Positions 26,716 through 34,842 of a stretch of 64,000 nt of DNA are shown one piece after another. Source of the stretch: Hymenobacter nitidus (lineage in GTDB: Bacteria > Bacteroidota > Bacteroidia > Cytophagales > Hymenobacteraceae); the NCBI RefSeq assembly GCF_020447315.1, contig NZ_JAJADQ010000006.1:1-64000 (forward strand), written 5' to 3'. A model generated the notes under the pieces. The model saw nothing but the letters and a program-made list of their open reading frames with translations. It had not been told where the DNA came from and made no database searches. The translations under genes were made by a program, and so were the position numbers. Each line of letters starts with the position of its first letter. Within the stretch, counting starts at the first letter, position 1.

Positions 26716-26743
26716 CCCGCCCCGTTCACTTTGGTTCTATTTC

Positions 26744-26775
26744 GAAGAAGCCGCGGCCCCGCGGCTTCTTTTTTT
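26744..26775 (+). terminator. Terminator after the YihY/BrkB gene
   Basis: The stem GAAGCCGCGG / CCGCGGCTTC with a 2-base loop is followed by a T7 run. Confidence 0.85.
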
Positions 26776-26826
26776 GGCAAATTCGAAGCGTAGGCCCCGG
26801 ATTATTCGTCGTACTTTTCGGCCAAT

Positions 26827-27528
26827 ATGAAACGTATTATTGTTTTGCTAGTAAGCGGCCTGGCTTTGCACACCGCTACCTGGGCTGCCACGCCCCTGGC
26901 CGGCGATTCCCTACGCGGCCAGCACCATTTTATTCAGAAGGTAGCCGGTACGATGTGTGAAAAGCTGCAGGCCGAAACCCAGAGCCGGGCCTTGTTGCCG
27001 CAGGAAGCAGAAGGCTTGCTGGCCAGCATTACGGAAAGTAGTATGCTGGTCCACGCCGAAGAACTCAACACTCTGATGAGTGACAATAAAGTCAGTGCGC
27101 CGCGCAAAGTAGGCCAGAAGCTGGGCAGCAGCATTGTGATGCAGCTCATCGAAACCTGTCCGGCCGGCCAGCAGCTTATGCTCAGCATCGTCAGTCAAAG
27201 CCTGGGCGCCAAAATAGCTATCAGCGAAGCCGAAAAACCGGTATTGACACTGGTTAGTGCCGATATCTGCCAGCGGCTCGACACTGAAAACGCAGCCCGC
27301 CCCATGGCCAGCCGCACGCCCCAGGAGCGGCAGGAGGTATTTATGCAGGTGATGCAGGGCGGTATGCTCAAGAACATGGAGCCGCTGGCCAACTTTTACG
27401 GCCTCGACAACATGAAAAGCAGCAAAGTTACCTCTGCCATGGGCCAAAAGATAGCGCTGCTTATCACCCAGCAGTGCCCCATGTATATGATGCGCTTCGG
27501 CATCGACGAGCTCCTGAAACGCCAATAG
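26827..27528 (+). CDS. Exported protein with duplicated Cys-pair unit
   Basis: A 233-residue protein with a signal peptide (MKRIIVLLVSGLALHTATWA). The mature part is two similar units of about 90 residues: one from about 38 (TMCEKLQAET ... SIVMQLIETCP) and one from about 140 (DICQRLDTEN ... KIALLITQQCP). Each has one cysteine near its start and one before a proline at its end, so each unit may hold a disulfide. I recognise no family. A box-like TACTTTTC lies only 7 bases before the ATG, so the mRNA may have almost no leader. Confidence 0.75.
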   Translation: MKRIIVLLVSGLALHTATWAATPLAGDSLRGQHHFIQKVAGTMCEKLQAETQSRALLPQEAEGLLASITESSMLVHAEELNTLMSDNKVSAPRKVGQKLGSSIVMQLIETCPAGQQLMLSIVSQSLGAKIAISEAEKPVLTLVSADICQRLDTENAARPMASRTPQERQEVFMQVMQGGMLKNMEPLANFYGLDNMKSSKVTSAMGQKIALLITQQCPMYMMRFGIDELLKRQ

Positions 27529-27610
27529 CCGGCCTGGTCGGGTTGGCGTGCCATACCAAACCGCCTAGGCCCGTCGTTGCGTTAGTACTCTACTTCAAAC
27601 TCCCGGAACG

Positions 27611-28276
27611 ATGGCGCGGCAACTTTTCCTTATGTTTCTGGCCGTTGCCAGCGTCACGGCCTGCAGCCGCATCATCGACGATGAGCTGCCCCCGCCACCG
27701 ACGCCGGCGGCCACGGCCCTCTACCGCGTCACGTTCGAAGCTACCTGGAGCGCAACTACGCACCCGGGCAGCTACCCGGCCGGCGCCCATTTTTCGCCCC
27801 TGATGGGCGCGTCGCACCCGGCTCAGTTCAGGCTGTTCCGGGTTGGCTCACTGGCCGGCACCGGCATCAAGAACATGGCTGAGCTGGGCAATAACACCGC
27901 GTTACGCGCTGAAATCAACGGCCTGATCGGCCAGGGCAAAGCCTTGCGGCTGCTCGATGGCCGCTCGGCCACGGCCTCACCCGGCACCCTCACCGACACG
28001 ATTCGCCTGAGCACTGCCCACCCGGCCCTGTCGGTGGTGACGATGATAGCGCCCAGCCCCGATTGGTTTGCCGCCCTGGATGGGGAAGAACTGCTGGAAA
28101 ACGGCCAGACCTGGGCTATCAGCCGCCGGGTGCCGGCCGTGTTCTACGACGCGGGCACCGACAGCGGAGGCTCCTACACGGCGGCCGACCAGCCCACCAG
28201 CCCGCCTGAAGCCCTACGCGTTGTGCAGACCGCGCTGCCGCCCGTGGGCTACTTCCGGCTGGAAAGAATCAACTAG
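27611..28276 (+). CDS. Spondin_N-domain lipoprotein
   Basis: A 221-residue protein. A lipobox (ASVTAC, cysteine near 18) follows the signal. The rest matches the spondin N-terminal domain: LYRVTFEATWSATTHPGSYP near 37, AHFSPLMGASH near 58, NMAELGNN near 85 and a long beta-rich part ending in EALRVVQTALPP. This domain is known from animal F-spondin and mindin, and bacterial homologues are uncharacterised. It is probably held on the cell envelope. A bidirectional terminator follows. Confidence 0.88.
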   Translation: MARQLFLMFLAVASVTACSRIIDDELPPPPTPAATALYRVTFEATWSATTHPGSYPAGAHFSPLMGASHPAQFRLFRVGSLAGTGIKNMAELGNNTALRAEINGLIGQGKALRLLDGRSATASPGTLTDTIRLSTAHPALSVVTMIAPSPDWFAALDGEELLENGQTWAISRRVPAVFYDAGTDSGGSYTAADQPTSPPEALRVVQTALPPVGYFRLERIN

Positions 28277-28301
28277 CATTTCGCGGAGTTGCAGGCATAA
28301 G

Positions 28302-28334
28302 AAAGGCCCCTTTCCGGCGGAAAGGGGCCTTTTT
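28302..28334. terminator. Bidirectional terminator
   Basis: The stem AAAGGCCCCTTTCC / GGAAAGGGGCCTTT with a 3-base loop and T run lies between the spondin gene and a convergent beta-barrel gene. Confidence 0.88.
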
Positions 28335-28355
28335 GCACTGATATGAAACGGCCGG

Positions 28356-28931
28356 TTAGAAGGCTATACCGAAGGTAATGCCGGTGCGAATGCCGAAGCC
28401 CAGGAAAGTGTCGGCGTCGAAGGTTTCCGGGTCGGTGCCAGTAGTTTGCACCTTCAGGTCACCGGTGTTGTAGGAAGGCCCCAGAAAGATGTCGAGGGCG
28501 AAACGCTCCTTGAAAATCCACTGCCGGCCCACTACTACGCCGCCGCCGATGGTGTTGAGCTTGGCTTCGACCTCTTCGGTCTGCATGCTGCCGTTGGTGT
28601 CCCCGTACGTGAACTTGTCGGTAACCGTCAGGTTCTGGTAGCGCAGAAACGGCCCTACGTAGAACCCATTCGGCGCCGGATTCTTTTCCGACAGGTAGAA
28701 CCGGTATTCTGGGGTAATGGCAAAGCCGGAGAAGCGCGTATCCTCTATTTTCCAGCTGGTAACCAGGGCCCCGAGCTGGACGCTGCTGTTGTCGTTGAGC
28801 TTATGCTCGAAGAAAAACGACCCGGTTTTGACCAGCGGGCTGATAATGTTGACTTTGACGACGTTGCTTTGCGCTAGCGCCGACGAGGAGCTGCCAGCTA
28901 CGATGGCAGCGGCGAGTAACAGTTTTTTCAT
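28356..28931 (-). CDS. Outer-membrane beta-barrel protein, DUF3575-like (copy 1)
   Basis: A 191-residue protein with a signal peptide (MKKLLLAAAIVAGSSSSALAQ) and alternating strands ending in phenylalanine (GIRTGITFGIAF), typical of small outer-membrane barrels. It resembles DUF3575. The next gene upstream is a paralogue with the same landmarks: VVK(V/L), FEHKL, GFYV(G/A)PFLRYQ, WIFK(E/Q)RF and TFGIAF. The two are in tandem, 77 bases apart. Function unknown; both probably sit in the outer membrane. Confidence 0.8.
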   Translation of the reverse strand: MKKLLLAAAIVAGSSSSALAQSNVVKVNIISPLVKTGSFFFEHKLNDNSSVQLGALVTSWKIEDTRFSGFAITPEYRFYLSEKNPAPNGFYVGPFLRYQNLTVTDKFTYGDTNGSMQTEEVEAKLNTIGGGVVVGRQWIFKERFALDIFLGPSYNTGDLKVQTTGTDPETFDADTFLGFGIRTGITFGIAF

Positions 28932-29008
28932 ATAAAAAGAAGAATAAGACAGCCACAGGGCGGCGTGAAAAGCAAATAACCGTGTAAGCTACGGATTATA
29001 CCCCGGCT

Positions 29009-29596
29009 TTAAAATGCAATACCGAAGGTGATGCCGCCCCGCAGACCGTAGTTGGCATTCTCGTAAAAGCCCAGAAAATCGTCCCGGCCTATTTCCGGGT
29101 CATCCGACTCTACAGAGGAAACCATGTAGGATGGGCCCACAAAAGCATCGAGGGAAAAGCGCTGCTTGAAAATCCAGTGCCGCCCTACCGTGAGGCCGCC
29201 GCCAAAGGCGTTGAGCGTAGCATCGGCGTTAGGCTGGCCAGCCGGCACATCCGACACCTTGCGGCTCAGGTACTGGTAGCGCAGAAACGGGGCTACGTAG
29301 AAGCCTACTAGTGCGGGCGTTTTCTCCGACAAATACAGCCGGTACTCCGGCAGCAGCCCGATACCCGATGTTTCGGCGGTGTAGGAGGCACTGTTGAAAA
29401 AGTTGTTGTCCTCCGTGTAGTTCGACGTCAGATACACCCCCACCTGGAAGCTGCTGGCTTCGCTGAGCTTATGCTCGAACGATAACGCCAGGGTGTTGGT
29501 GATGGGCTGCAGAATATCCAGCTTCACCACGTTATTCTGCGCCTGAGCGCCCGATGCCGTGAGCAGTGCCCCGGCCAGGAAGTATATACCTTTCAT
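29009..29596 (-). CDS. Outer-membrane beta-barrel protein, DUF3575-like (copy 2)
   Basis: A 195-residue protein with signal peptide MKGIYFLAGALLTASGAQAQ and a barrel-type C-terminus (GLRGGITFGIAF). It shares order and motifs with the 28356-28931 protein, including FEHKLSE, GFYVAPFLRYQ, GRHWIFKQRF and GPSYMV, so the pair arose by tandem duplication. A TATATTCG box, one base off the TAnnTTTG consensus, lies just upstream on the minus strand. Function unknown. Confidence 0.8.
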   Translation of the reverse strand: MKGIYFLAGALLTASGAQAQNNVVKLDILQPITNTLALSFEHKLSEASSFQVGVYLTSNYTEDNNFFNSASYTAETSGIGLLPEYRLYLSEKTPALVGFYVAPFLRYQYLSRKVSDVPAGQPNADATLNAFGGGLTVGRHWIFKQRFSLDAFVGPSYMVSSVESDDPEIGRDDFLGFYENANYGLRGGITFGIAF

Positions 29597-29684
29597 AATT
29601 CGCTAAACGCGAATATACCACCGGATACTATGCGCCACCGATAATTTAACGGCGCGGCGGCTTCAGCCACCGCGCCGCCATAAC

Positions 29685-30755
29685 CTACGCCAGCTCGGCT
29701 TTTTCCTTTACTGCCAGCTGTCCGCAGGCCGCGTCGATGTCCTTGCCCCGCGAGCGGCGGATGTTAGTTTGCACGCCGCGGTCGGCCAGGTACTTGTGGA
29801 AGGCCGTGATTTTGTCGGCTTCGGCGTTCTGATAACTGGCGTTTTCGATGGGGTTGTACTCAATCAGGTTCACCTTGCAGGGCAGCCACTTGCTGATGGT
29901 GTACAGTTCGGCCGCGTCCTCCAGCGTGTCGTTGAAGTTCTCGAACACGATGTACTCGTAGGTGACTTTGCGGCCGGTTTTCTGGTGGTAGTACTGCAGC
30001 GCCTCCTTCAGCGCGGCCAGGGAATTGGCCTCGTTGATGGGCATAATCTCGTTGCGCTTGGTATCATTGGGCGCGTGCAGCGACAAAGCCAGATTGGCTT
30101 TCACGTCGTCGTCGGCCAGCTTCTTGATCATCTTGGCAATACCGGCGGTGCTGATGGTGATGCGGCGCGGGGCCATGTTCAGGCCGTCGGGGGCGGTGAT
30201 GCGCTCCACGCTTTTGACCACGTTGGCGTAATTGAGCAGGGGCTCACCCATGCCCATGTACACGATGTTGGTGAGCGGCGTGCCGTACTGGGCCTCGCAC
30301 TGCTCCCGGATGCGCACCACCTGGTCGTAGATTTCGGCCGCGTCGAGGTTGCGCTTGCGCTCCATATAGCCCGTGGCGCAAAACTTACACGTGAGCGAGC
30401 AGCCCACCTGCGAGCTGATGCAGGCCGTCATGCGCGTGTCGTGCGGAATGAGCACGCCCTCCACGATGTTGCCATCGTAGAGGCGGAACGCCGACTTGAT
30501 GGTGCCGTCGTTGCTGAGCTGCTGATTCTGGACCGTTACGCCGTTGATAACGAAGTGCTTAGCTAGCAGTTCGCGCGTGGCCAGGGAAATGTTGTTCATT
30601 TCCTCGAACGAGGCCGCGGTGTTCTTCCACAGCCATTCCAGCACCTGCTTGGCGCGGAAAGGCTTCTCGCCGTGCTCCACCATAAAGGCCTTGAGCTCGT
30701 CGGGGGTGAGTTTGCGAATGTCGCGCTTGGAAACAACAGGCAGGTCAATCATCAT
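29685..30755 (-). CDS. rlmN: 23S rRNA (adenine-2503-C2) methyltransferase
   Basis: A 356-residue radical-SAM enzyme that methylates A2503 of 23S rRNA and A37 of some tRNAs. The cluster motif CKFCATGY near 122 is preceded by SSQVGCSLT, and YMGMGEPLLNY near 167 and a late cysteine in AACGQL complete the known set. Two adjacent ATG codons (30755, 30752) could start it. The promoter box ends only 6 to 9 bases before them, so the mRNA may be leaderless. Confidence 0.96.
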   Translation of the reverse strand: MMIDLPVVSKRDIRKLTPDELKAFMVEHGEKPFRAKQVLEWLWKNTAASFEEMNNISLATRELLAKHFVINGVTVQNQQLSNDGTIKSAFRLYDGNIVEGVLIPHDTRMTACISSQVGCSLTCKFCATGYMERKRNLDAAEIYDQVVRIREQCEAQYGTPLTNIVYMGMGEPLLNYANVVKSVERITAPDGLNMAPRRITISTAGIAKMIKKLADDDVKANLALSLHAPNDTKRNEIMPINEANSLAALKEALQYYHQKTGRKVTYEYIVFENFNDTLEDAAELYTISKWLPCKVNLIEYNPIENASYQNAEADKITAFHKYLADRGVQTNIRRSRGKDIDAACGQLAVKEKAELA

Positions 30756-30760
30756 AGCGG

Positions 30761-30768
30761 CAAAGATA
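30761..30768 (-). promoter_or_regulatory. -7 promoter box of rlmN, very close to the start
   Basis: Minus-strand TATCTTTG is an exact TAnnTTTG match whose last base is 5 bases from the first ATG. Transcription would begin at or near the start codon. Confidence 0.5.
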
Positions 30769-30913
30769 CGATAGAGGAAGCCGAAGATGTGCGCTTCCAG
30801 TAGTAGAACATTGCCTAACCGACTGAACCTGAAAAAAGTGCCAGGAATTTACGGTGCTACTGCTAAATGAGCTAACCATGTGTCCTTGCGAGGCGCGAAG
30901 CAGGGACGCGGGC

Positions 30914-31339
30914 TTATTTCAGTAAACGCTGGGCTACTTCGGGCGGTAAGGAGCGCAGCTTGCGGGTGTTGTAGTCGAAGAGCAGCATGCCGGTTTTGGC
31001 GCGGGCAATTTCTTTACCGTTCTGGTTTTTCACCCAGTACACCACGTCGAAGCCGTATTTACTCAGGTCGGCGGCCGCCATTTGCACCTGTAGCACGTCG
31101 CCGTAAAAGGCCTCGCCTTTGTACTCGATGGCCACGTCGGCCATGATGGTTCCCTGCCTGGTTTCGGCATCCACTTCACTGAGGCCCAGGTGGTGCAGGA
31201 ATTGCACGCGGGCTTCGTGCAGCAGGCTGAGCAGGGAGTCGTTGCCCAGGTGGCCGCCGTAGTTCAGGTCGGTAATGCGGACGGGAAGTTGGACGGTGAG
31301 CGAATATGCGTCGGGTAACGCTACTTTTACGCGGGCCAT
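30914..31339 (-). CDS. Acyl-CoA thioesterase, hotdog fold (4HBT type)
   Basis: A 141-residue protein with the hotdog helix signature DLNYGGHLGNDSLLSLLHEAR near 25 and YKGEAFYGDVLQVQ near 75, as in 4-hydroxybenzoyl-CoA thioesterase-like enzymes that hydrolyse acyl-CoA esters. The substrate is unknown. I chose ATG at 31339; a GTG at 31351 would add four residues. It is divergent from mnmD with only 19 bases between the two ATGs, and its promoter box probably lies inside mnmD. Confidence 0.85.
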   Translation of the reverse strand: MARVKVALPDAYSLTVQLPVRITDLNYGGHLGNDSLLSLLHEARVQFLHHLGLSEVDAETRQGTIMADVAIEYKGEAFYGDVLQVQMAAADLSKYGFDVVYWVKNQNGKEIARAKTGMLLFDYNTRKLRSLPPEVAQRLLK

Positions 31340-31392
31340 GTTGTCAGACACTGAAGGTATGCACTACGAAACCGAAGGCGGCGTAAAAGTAG
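31321..31392. promoter_or_regulatory. Symmetric divergent promoter boxes of the thioesterase and mnmD genes
   Basis: CTACTTTTACGC (31321-31332) and its exact reverse complement (31381-31392) flank both start codons symmetrically. Each contains TACTTTTA, one base off TAnnTTTG, pointing toward the gene on the far side. Each promoter would then lie inside the coding region of the other gene. Confidence 0.5.
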
Positions 31393-32057
31393 AGGTTCGC
31401 ACCACAGAAGATGGGGCGAGCACCCTGTACGTGCCCGCCCTGGATGAACACTACCACTCCACACACGGGGCCCTGCGCGAGGCCCAGCACGTGTACCTCG
31501 GCGCCGGCCTGGAGCCCCGGCTCAGCGGCAGTGGCCCAGTGCGGGTGCTGGAAATCGGCTTTGGCACCGGCCTGAACGCCCTGCTGACGTTGCAGCGCAG
31601 CCTGGCCGGCAGTCCGGTGATTGAATATGATACGCTGGAGAAATACCCGCTGCCGCCCACTGTCATCCAAAGCCTGGGCGTGGAGCGCTACGTGCTGAAT
31701 CCCGAGCTGCTGGCCTACCACGGGCAGCTACACGCCAGCGCCTGGGAAACAGCTGTAGCCATAACGCCGCGCTTTGTGCTGCGCAAGCTGCACGCGGCCC
31801 TGCAAACCACGGCCCTGCCCCCAGGCCATTACGACGTGGTATATTTCGATGCTTTTGCCCCCGACAAGCAGCCCGATATGTGGACGGAAGCCGTATTTGA
31901 GCAGCTCTACCAGGCCACCGCGCCCGGTGGCGTGCTGGTGAGCTACTGCGCCAAAGGCAGCTTCCGTCGCAGCCTGAAAGCCGCGGGCTGGCTGGTAGAA
32001 AAGCTGCCCGGTCCGCCCGGCAAGCGCGAAATGACCCGGGCCCGCAAGGAGGAATAA
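31359..32057 (+). CDS. mnmD: tRNA 5-methylaminomethyl-2-thiouridine methyltransferase, MnmD type
   Basis: A 232-residue SAM methyltransferase equal to the N-terminal half of MnmC without the oxidase half. It has the SAM site VLEIGFGTGLNALL near 67, YDVVYFDAFAPDKQPDMW near 160 and the family C-terminus YCAKGSFRRSLKAAGW near 195. It makes the last methylation of mnm5s2U at the tRNA wobble base. The ATG at 31359 opens an N-terminus of normal length. It is divergent from a thioesterase gene. Confidence 0.92.
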   Translation: MHYETEGGVKVEVRTTEDGASTLYVPALDEHYHSTHGALREAQHVYLGAGLEPRLSGSGPVRVLEIGFGTGLNALLTLQRSLAGSPVIEYDTLEKYPLPPTVIQSLGVERYVLNPELLAYHGQLHASAWETAVAITPRFVLRKLHAALQTTALPPGHYDVVYFDAFAPDKQPDMWTEAVFEQLYQATAPGGVLVSYCAKGSFRRSLKAAGWLVEKLPGPPGKREMTRARKEE

Positions 32058-32109
32058 GGTATATACCTGATATGAAACAATATAGCGGCAATGCCTCCGG
32101 TTGGGTATC

Positions 32110-32997
32110 ATGACGTATCCACTCACCACCCTGCTTGCGCTGCTCTTTTCCTGCGCGGGAAATTTTGCCTCCGAGCCGGTTTCGCCGCAGGAGCAGGCCT
32201 ACTTTGAGGCCATACAGGAAAACGACGTGCCCCTGAAACGGCCCCGCCCGGGCGAGTGGCTGTACGAGCACAAGGAGCCCGGGCAGAACCTGGCTGCCTA
32301 CCAGCGGCTTGCTCCCATCCGCCCCGATTCGCTCCGGCGCACCGTTTTTCTGCAGCCGGTGGGCCGGTTCACGGCCCTGCAGCGCAAGGCCCTGCAAGCC
32401 ACGCAGCAGTACCTGCGCATTTTCTACCAGCAGCCGGTGGTGCTCCTGCCCGCCGTGGCCGATACGCTGGTCCCACGTTCCGCCCGCCGCCGGCAGCAGG
32501 GCCACGAGCAGCTGTTGGCACCCTATCTGCTCGACAATTATCTGAAAGCCCGCCTGCCTGAAACGGGGCTAGCCCTCATGGCCATCAGCGCTAAGGACCT
32601 GTATCCGAAGCCCGACTGGAACTACGTGTTCGGACTGGCTTCCTACCCCCACCGGGTGGGCGTTACGTCCATCTACCGGCTGCAGGATCAAACTCTCACG
32701 GCCGACAACTACATCCGCTGCCTGACGCGGCTTATCAGCATTTCGTCGCACGAAATCGGCCATATGTTTTCCCTGCGCCATTGCACCTACGCCCGCTGCG
32801 CCATGAACGGCACCAATAGTCTGCCCGAAACCGATGCCGCGCCCAACCGCCTCTGCTCGGAGTGCCAGCGGAAGCTTTCCTGGAATTTTCAGTACGATAC
32901 TACCCAGCGCCTGCGGGAGCTGGCCGTCTTCTTCAGCAAGCACGAGCTGCAGCGTGACTATGCGCTGGCCAACCGGGACCTGCGGAAATTACCCTAG
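32110..32997 (+). CDS. Archaemetzincin-like (M54) metalloprotease, lipoprotein
   Basis: A 295-residue protein with a short lipobox signal (LLALLFSC). The zinc site HEIGHMFSLRHC near 215 and the second cysteine set (CAMNGT, then CSEC 16 to 17 residues later) follow the archaemetzincin pattern HEXXHXXGXXHCX4CXM...CXXC, except that the usual glycine is serine. Family members are metallopeptidases with a structural zinc; physiological substrates are not known. The lipid anchor suggests an envelope location. The ATG at 32110 is chosen over a TTG three codons earlier. Confidence 0.87.
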   Translation: MTYPLTTLLALLFSCAGNFASEPVSPQEQAYFEAIQENDVPLKRPRPGEWLYEHKEPGQNLAAYQRLAPIRPDSLRRTVFLQPVGRFTALQRKALQATQQYLRIFYQQPVVLLPAVADTLVPRSARRRQQGHEQLLAPYLLDNYLKARLPETGLALMAISAKDLYPKPDWNYVFGLASYPHRVGVTSIYRLQDQTLTADNYIRCLTRLISISSHEIGHMFSLRHCTYARCAMNGTNSLPETDAAPNRLCSECQRKLSWNFQYDTTQRLRELAVFFSKHELQRDYALANRDLRKLP

Positions 32998-33073
32998 GTG
33001 TTTCTTTTGCCGGATTTCTTCTGCCTTCGTAACAACGGCCTTCAGCCCCCTTTTCTGCGTAAGTACCCCACCT

Positions 33074-34288
33074 ATGAGTCGAAAGCTGCTTGAAACCGAA
33101 AGCCCCGAGTGGGTGCGCAAGGGCATTATCACGCCGGAGCAGCAGGAGCAGCTACTGGCCCTCTACCCGCACGAGGAGCGCGTGGTGGGCCTGCTGCCCC
33201 TGCTGGGCAGCCTGCTGCTGGGCCTGAGCGCGCTGAGCGTGGTGGCGGCCAACTGGCAGGGCTTGCCCGAGTGGCTACGGCTGCTGTTGCTGCTGGGCAG
33301 CATGGGCGGGGCCTACGCCGGGGGCGAATATTTCCTGCGCCGCCGCAATGAGTCCCTGGGCATGGGCCTGATTGGGCTGGGGCTGATTCTGTTTGGCTGC
33401 GGCATCATCCTGACCAGCCAGATGTACCAGCTCATCGGCTACGACGCCACCGGGCTGCTGGCCTGGGTGCTGGCCGGCACGGCCCTCACCTACCTCTACC
33501 GCAGCCGCAGCATTTTCATCCTGACGGCCTGCATCGGGGGCATTGTGCAGGGCTATAGCACCGGGCAGCTCGGCGGCTTCAGCTACTTCACGGCGGCCCT
33601 CACGGTGTGGGGGCTAGGCTACTACTGGTGGCGCCGGCCCGATGGGTTGCTGGGCACGGTGCTGGCTACCGGTCTGCTCTGGCAGGCGGGGTTGCTGGTG
33701 GGGCACCTGCACGCCAAAATCACCTGGTTCTTTATTCCGGCTATGCTGATTTATGCCGCCGGCGACTGGCAAGCCGACCGGCCCGCGGCGCGCGGCCTGC
33801 AAACGCCGCCTATTGCCGCGGCTTTCCTGTTCACGCTGGGGCTGGCGCTCTACGGCGAGGCCGATACCTACGCCGGCATGCTACGGCCACCGTTTCTGGC
33901 CTATATCGGGGCTCTGCTGCTGGTGCTGGGCCTTTCTTTGGCGGGCAAGTACCGGCGCGGGCGCTTGGGCAGCGCCACCGACTGGCTGCTGCTGCTGCCG
34001 GGATTCTATTTGCACGGCGGTCTGGCTCTGGCCATAGCCACGCTGGTGGTGCTCTACGCCTACTCGGGCTCGGTGCTGTGGCGGGCCCACCAAGAGAATA
34101 ACGCCGACCGCGTCACGCTGGGTACCGTGCTGTTTATTCTGACCACGATGGTAGCGTACTTCAAGCTGACCTGGGCCTTTATGGACAAGTCGCTGTTTTT
34201 CCTGCTGGGCGGGGCCTTGCTGCTGGGGCTGAGCTGGTATCTGCGGCGGCGCAATGTGCAGGCCTTATCCGCTAAGCAGCCCAAATAA
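33074..34288 (+). CDS. DUF2157 membrane protein
   Basis: A 404-residue protein. A short soluble N-terminus (SRKLLETESPEWVRKGIITPEQ) is followed by about twelve hydrophobic helices, with SALSVVAANWQGLPEWLRL near 54 as in DUF2157. The GDYXXLXY gene starts 2 bases after its stop, so the two are coupled; pairs of these families recur in bacteria. The function of either is unknown. The ATG at 33074 gives the family N-terminus. Confidence 0.85.
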   Translation: MSRKLLETESPEWVRKGIITPEQQEQLLALYPHEERVVGLLPLLGSLLLGLSALSVVAANWQGLPEWLRLLLLLGSMGGAYAGGEYFLRRRNESLGMGLIGLGLILFGCGIILTSQMYQLIGYDATGLLAWVLAGTALTYLYRSRSIFILTACIGGIVQGYSTGQLGGFSYFTAALTVWGLGYYWWRRPDGLLGTVLATGLLWQAGLLVGHLHAKITWFFIPAMLIYAAGDWQADRPAARGLQTPPIAAAFLFTLGLALYGEADTYAGMLRPPFLAYIGALLLVLGLSLAGKYRRGRLGSATDWLLLLPGFYLHGGLALAIATLVVLYAYSGSVLWRAHQENNADRVTLGTVLFILTTMVAYFKLTWAFMDKSLFFLLGGALLLGLSWYLRRRNVQALSAKQPK

Positions 34289-34290
34289 TC

Positions 34291-34827
34291 ATGGATACGT
34301 TTCCCACTTTCTTTACCCGCCGCCGCCTGCTGGGCCTGGCCATAGCGGCCCAGATGCTCTTTATCCTGGCCGTGGCCGGGGCCGGCTATGCCACCACCGC
34401 GCTGGGCCGCACCATTGTGCTGCGCACCACCCCCGTCGACCCGCGCGACCTGCTCTACGGCGACTACGTGCGCCTGAACTACAGCATCAGTCAGGTGAAG
34501 CCCGAGCTCTGGCATGGGTCCGAAGCCCCAAAAAAAGCCCAGCCGGTGTACGTACTTCTGCAACCGGCTAATGGCGTGTATGAAGCCGCCGGCGTGTATG
34601 CTACCGAGCCGGCCGCCGCTCCCGAGCAGGCCATTCTGCGCGGTTGGGTGACGGACAGCTGGCGGCGGGGTATCCGGCTGCGCTACAATCTGGAGCGGTA
34701 CTACGTGCCCGAAAACACGGGGCTACGGCTGGAAAAGTCGGCTACGCGCCGGCCACTGCTGGTGCGCGTGAGCGTGGCGCCTTGGGGTCAGGCCCGCATT
34801 ACGCAGGTGGGAGAAGTGGGGAGGTAA
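34291..34827 (+). CDS. GDYXXLXY domain protein
   Basis: A 178-residue protein with one N-terminal membrane helix (LLGLAIAAQMLFILAVAGAGY) and the family motif LLYGDYVRLNY near 50, which gives the family its name. The rest is a beta-rich extracytoplasmic domain. It is coupled to DUF2157 upstream. The two probably form one membrane complex, which is inference from the pairing. Function unknown. Confidence 0.87.
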   Translation: MDTFPTFFTRRRLLGLAIAAQMLFILAVAGAGYATTALGRTIVLRTTPVDPRDLLYGDYVRLNYSISQVKPELWHGSEAPKKAQPVYVLLQPANGVYEAAGVYATEPAAAPEQAILRGWVTDSWRRGIRLRYNLERYYVPENTGLRLEKSATRRPLLVRVSVAPWGQARITQVGEVGR

Positions 34828-34842
34828 GTGGCAGGTGAAATT

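Noticed and set aside
31340..31351. GTG start at 31351 for the thioesterase
   Set aside because: It would leave 7 bases to the mnmD start and add residues with no family match; ATG at 31339 is simpler, though GTG is not excluded.
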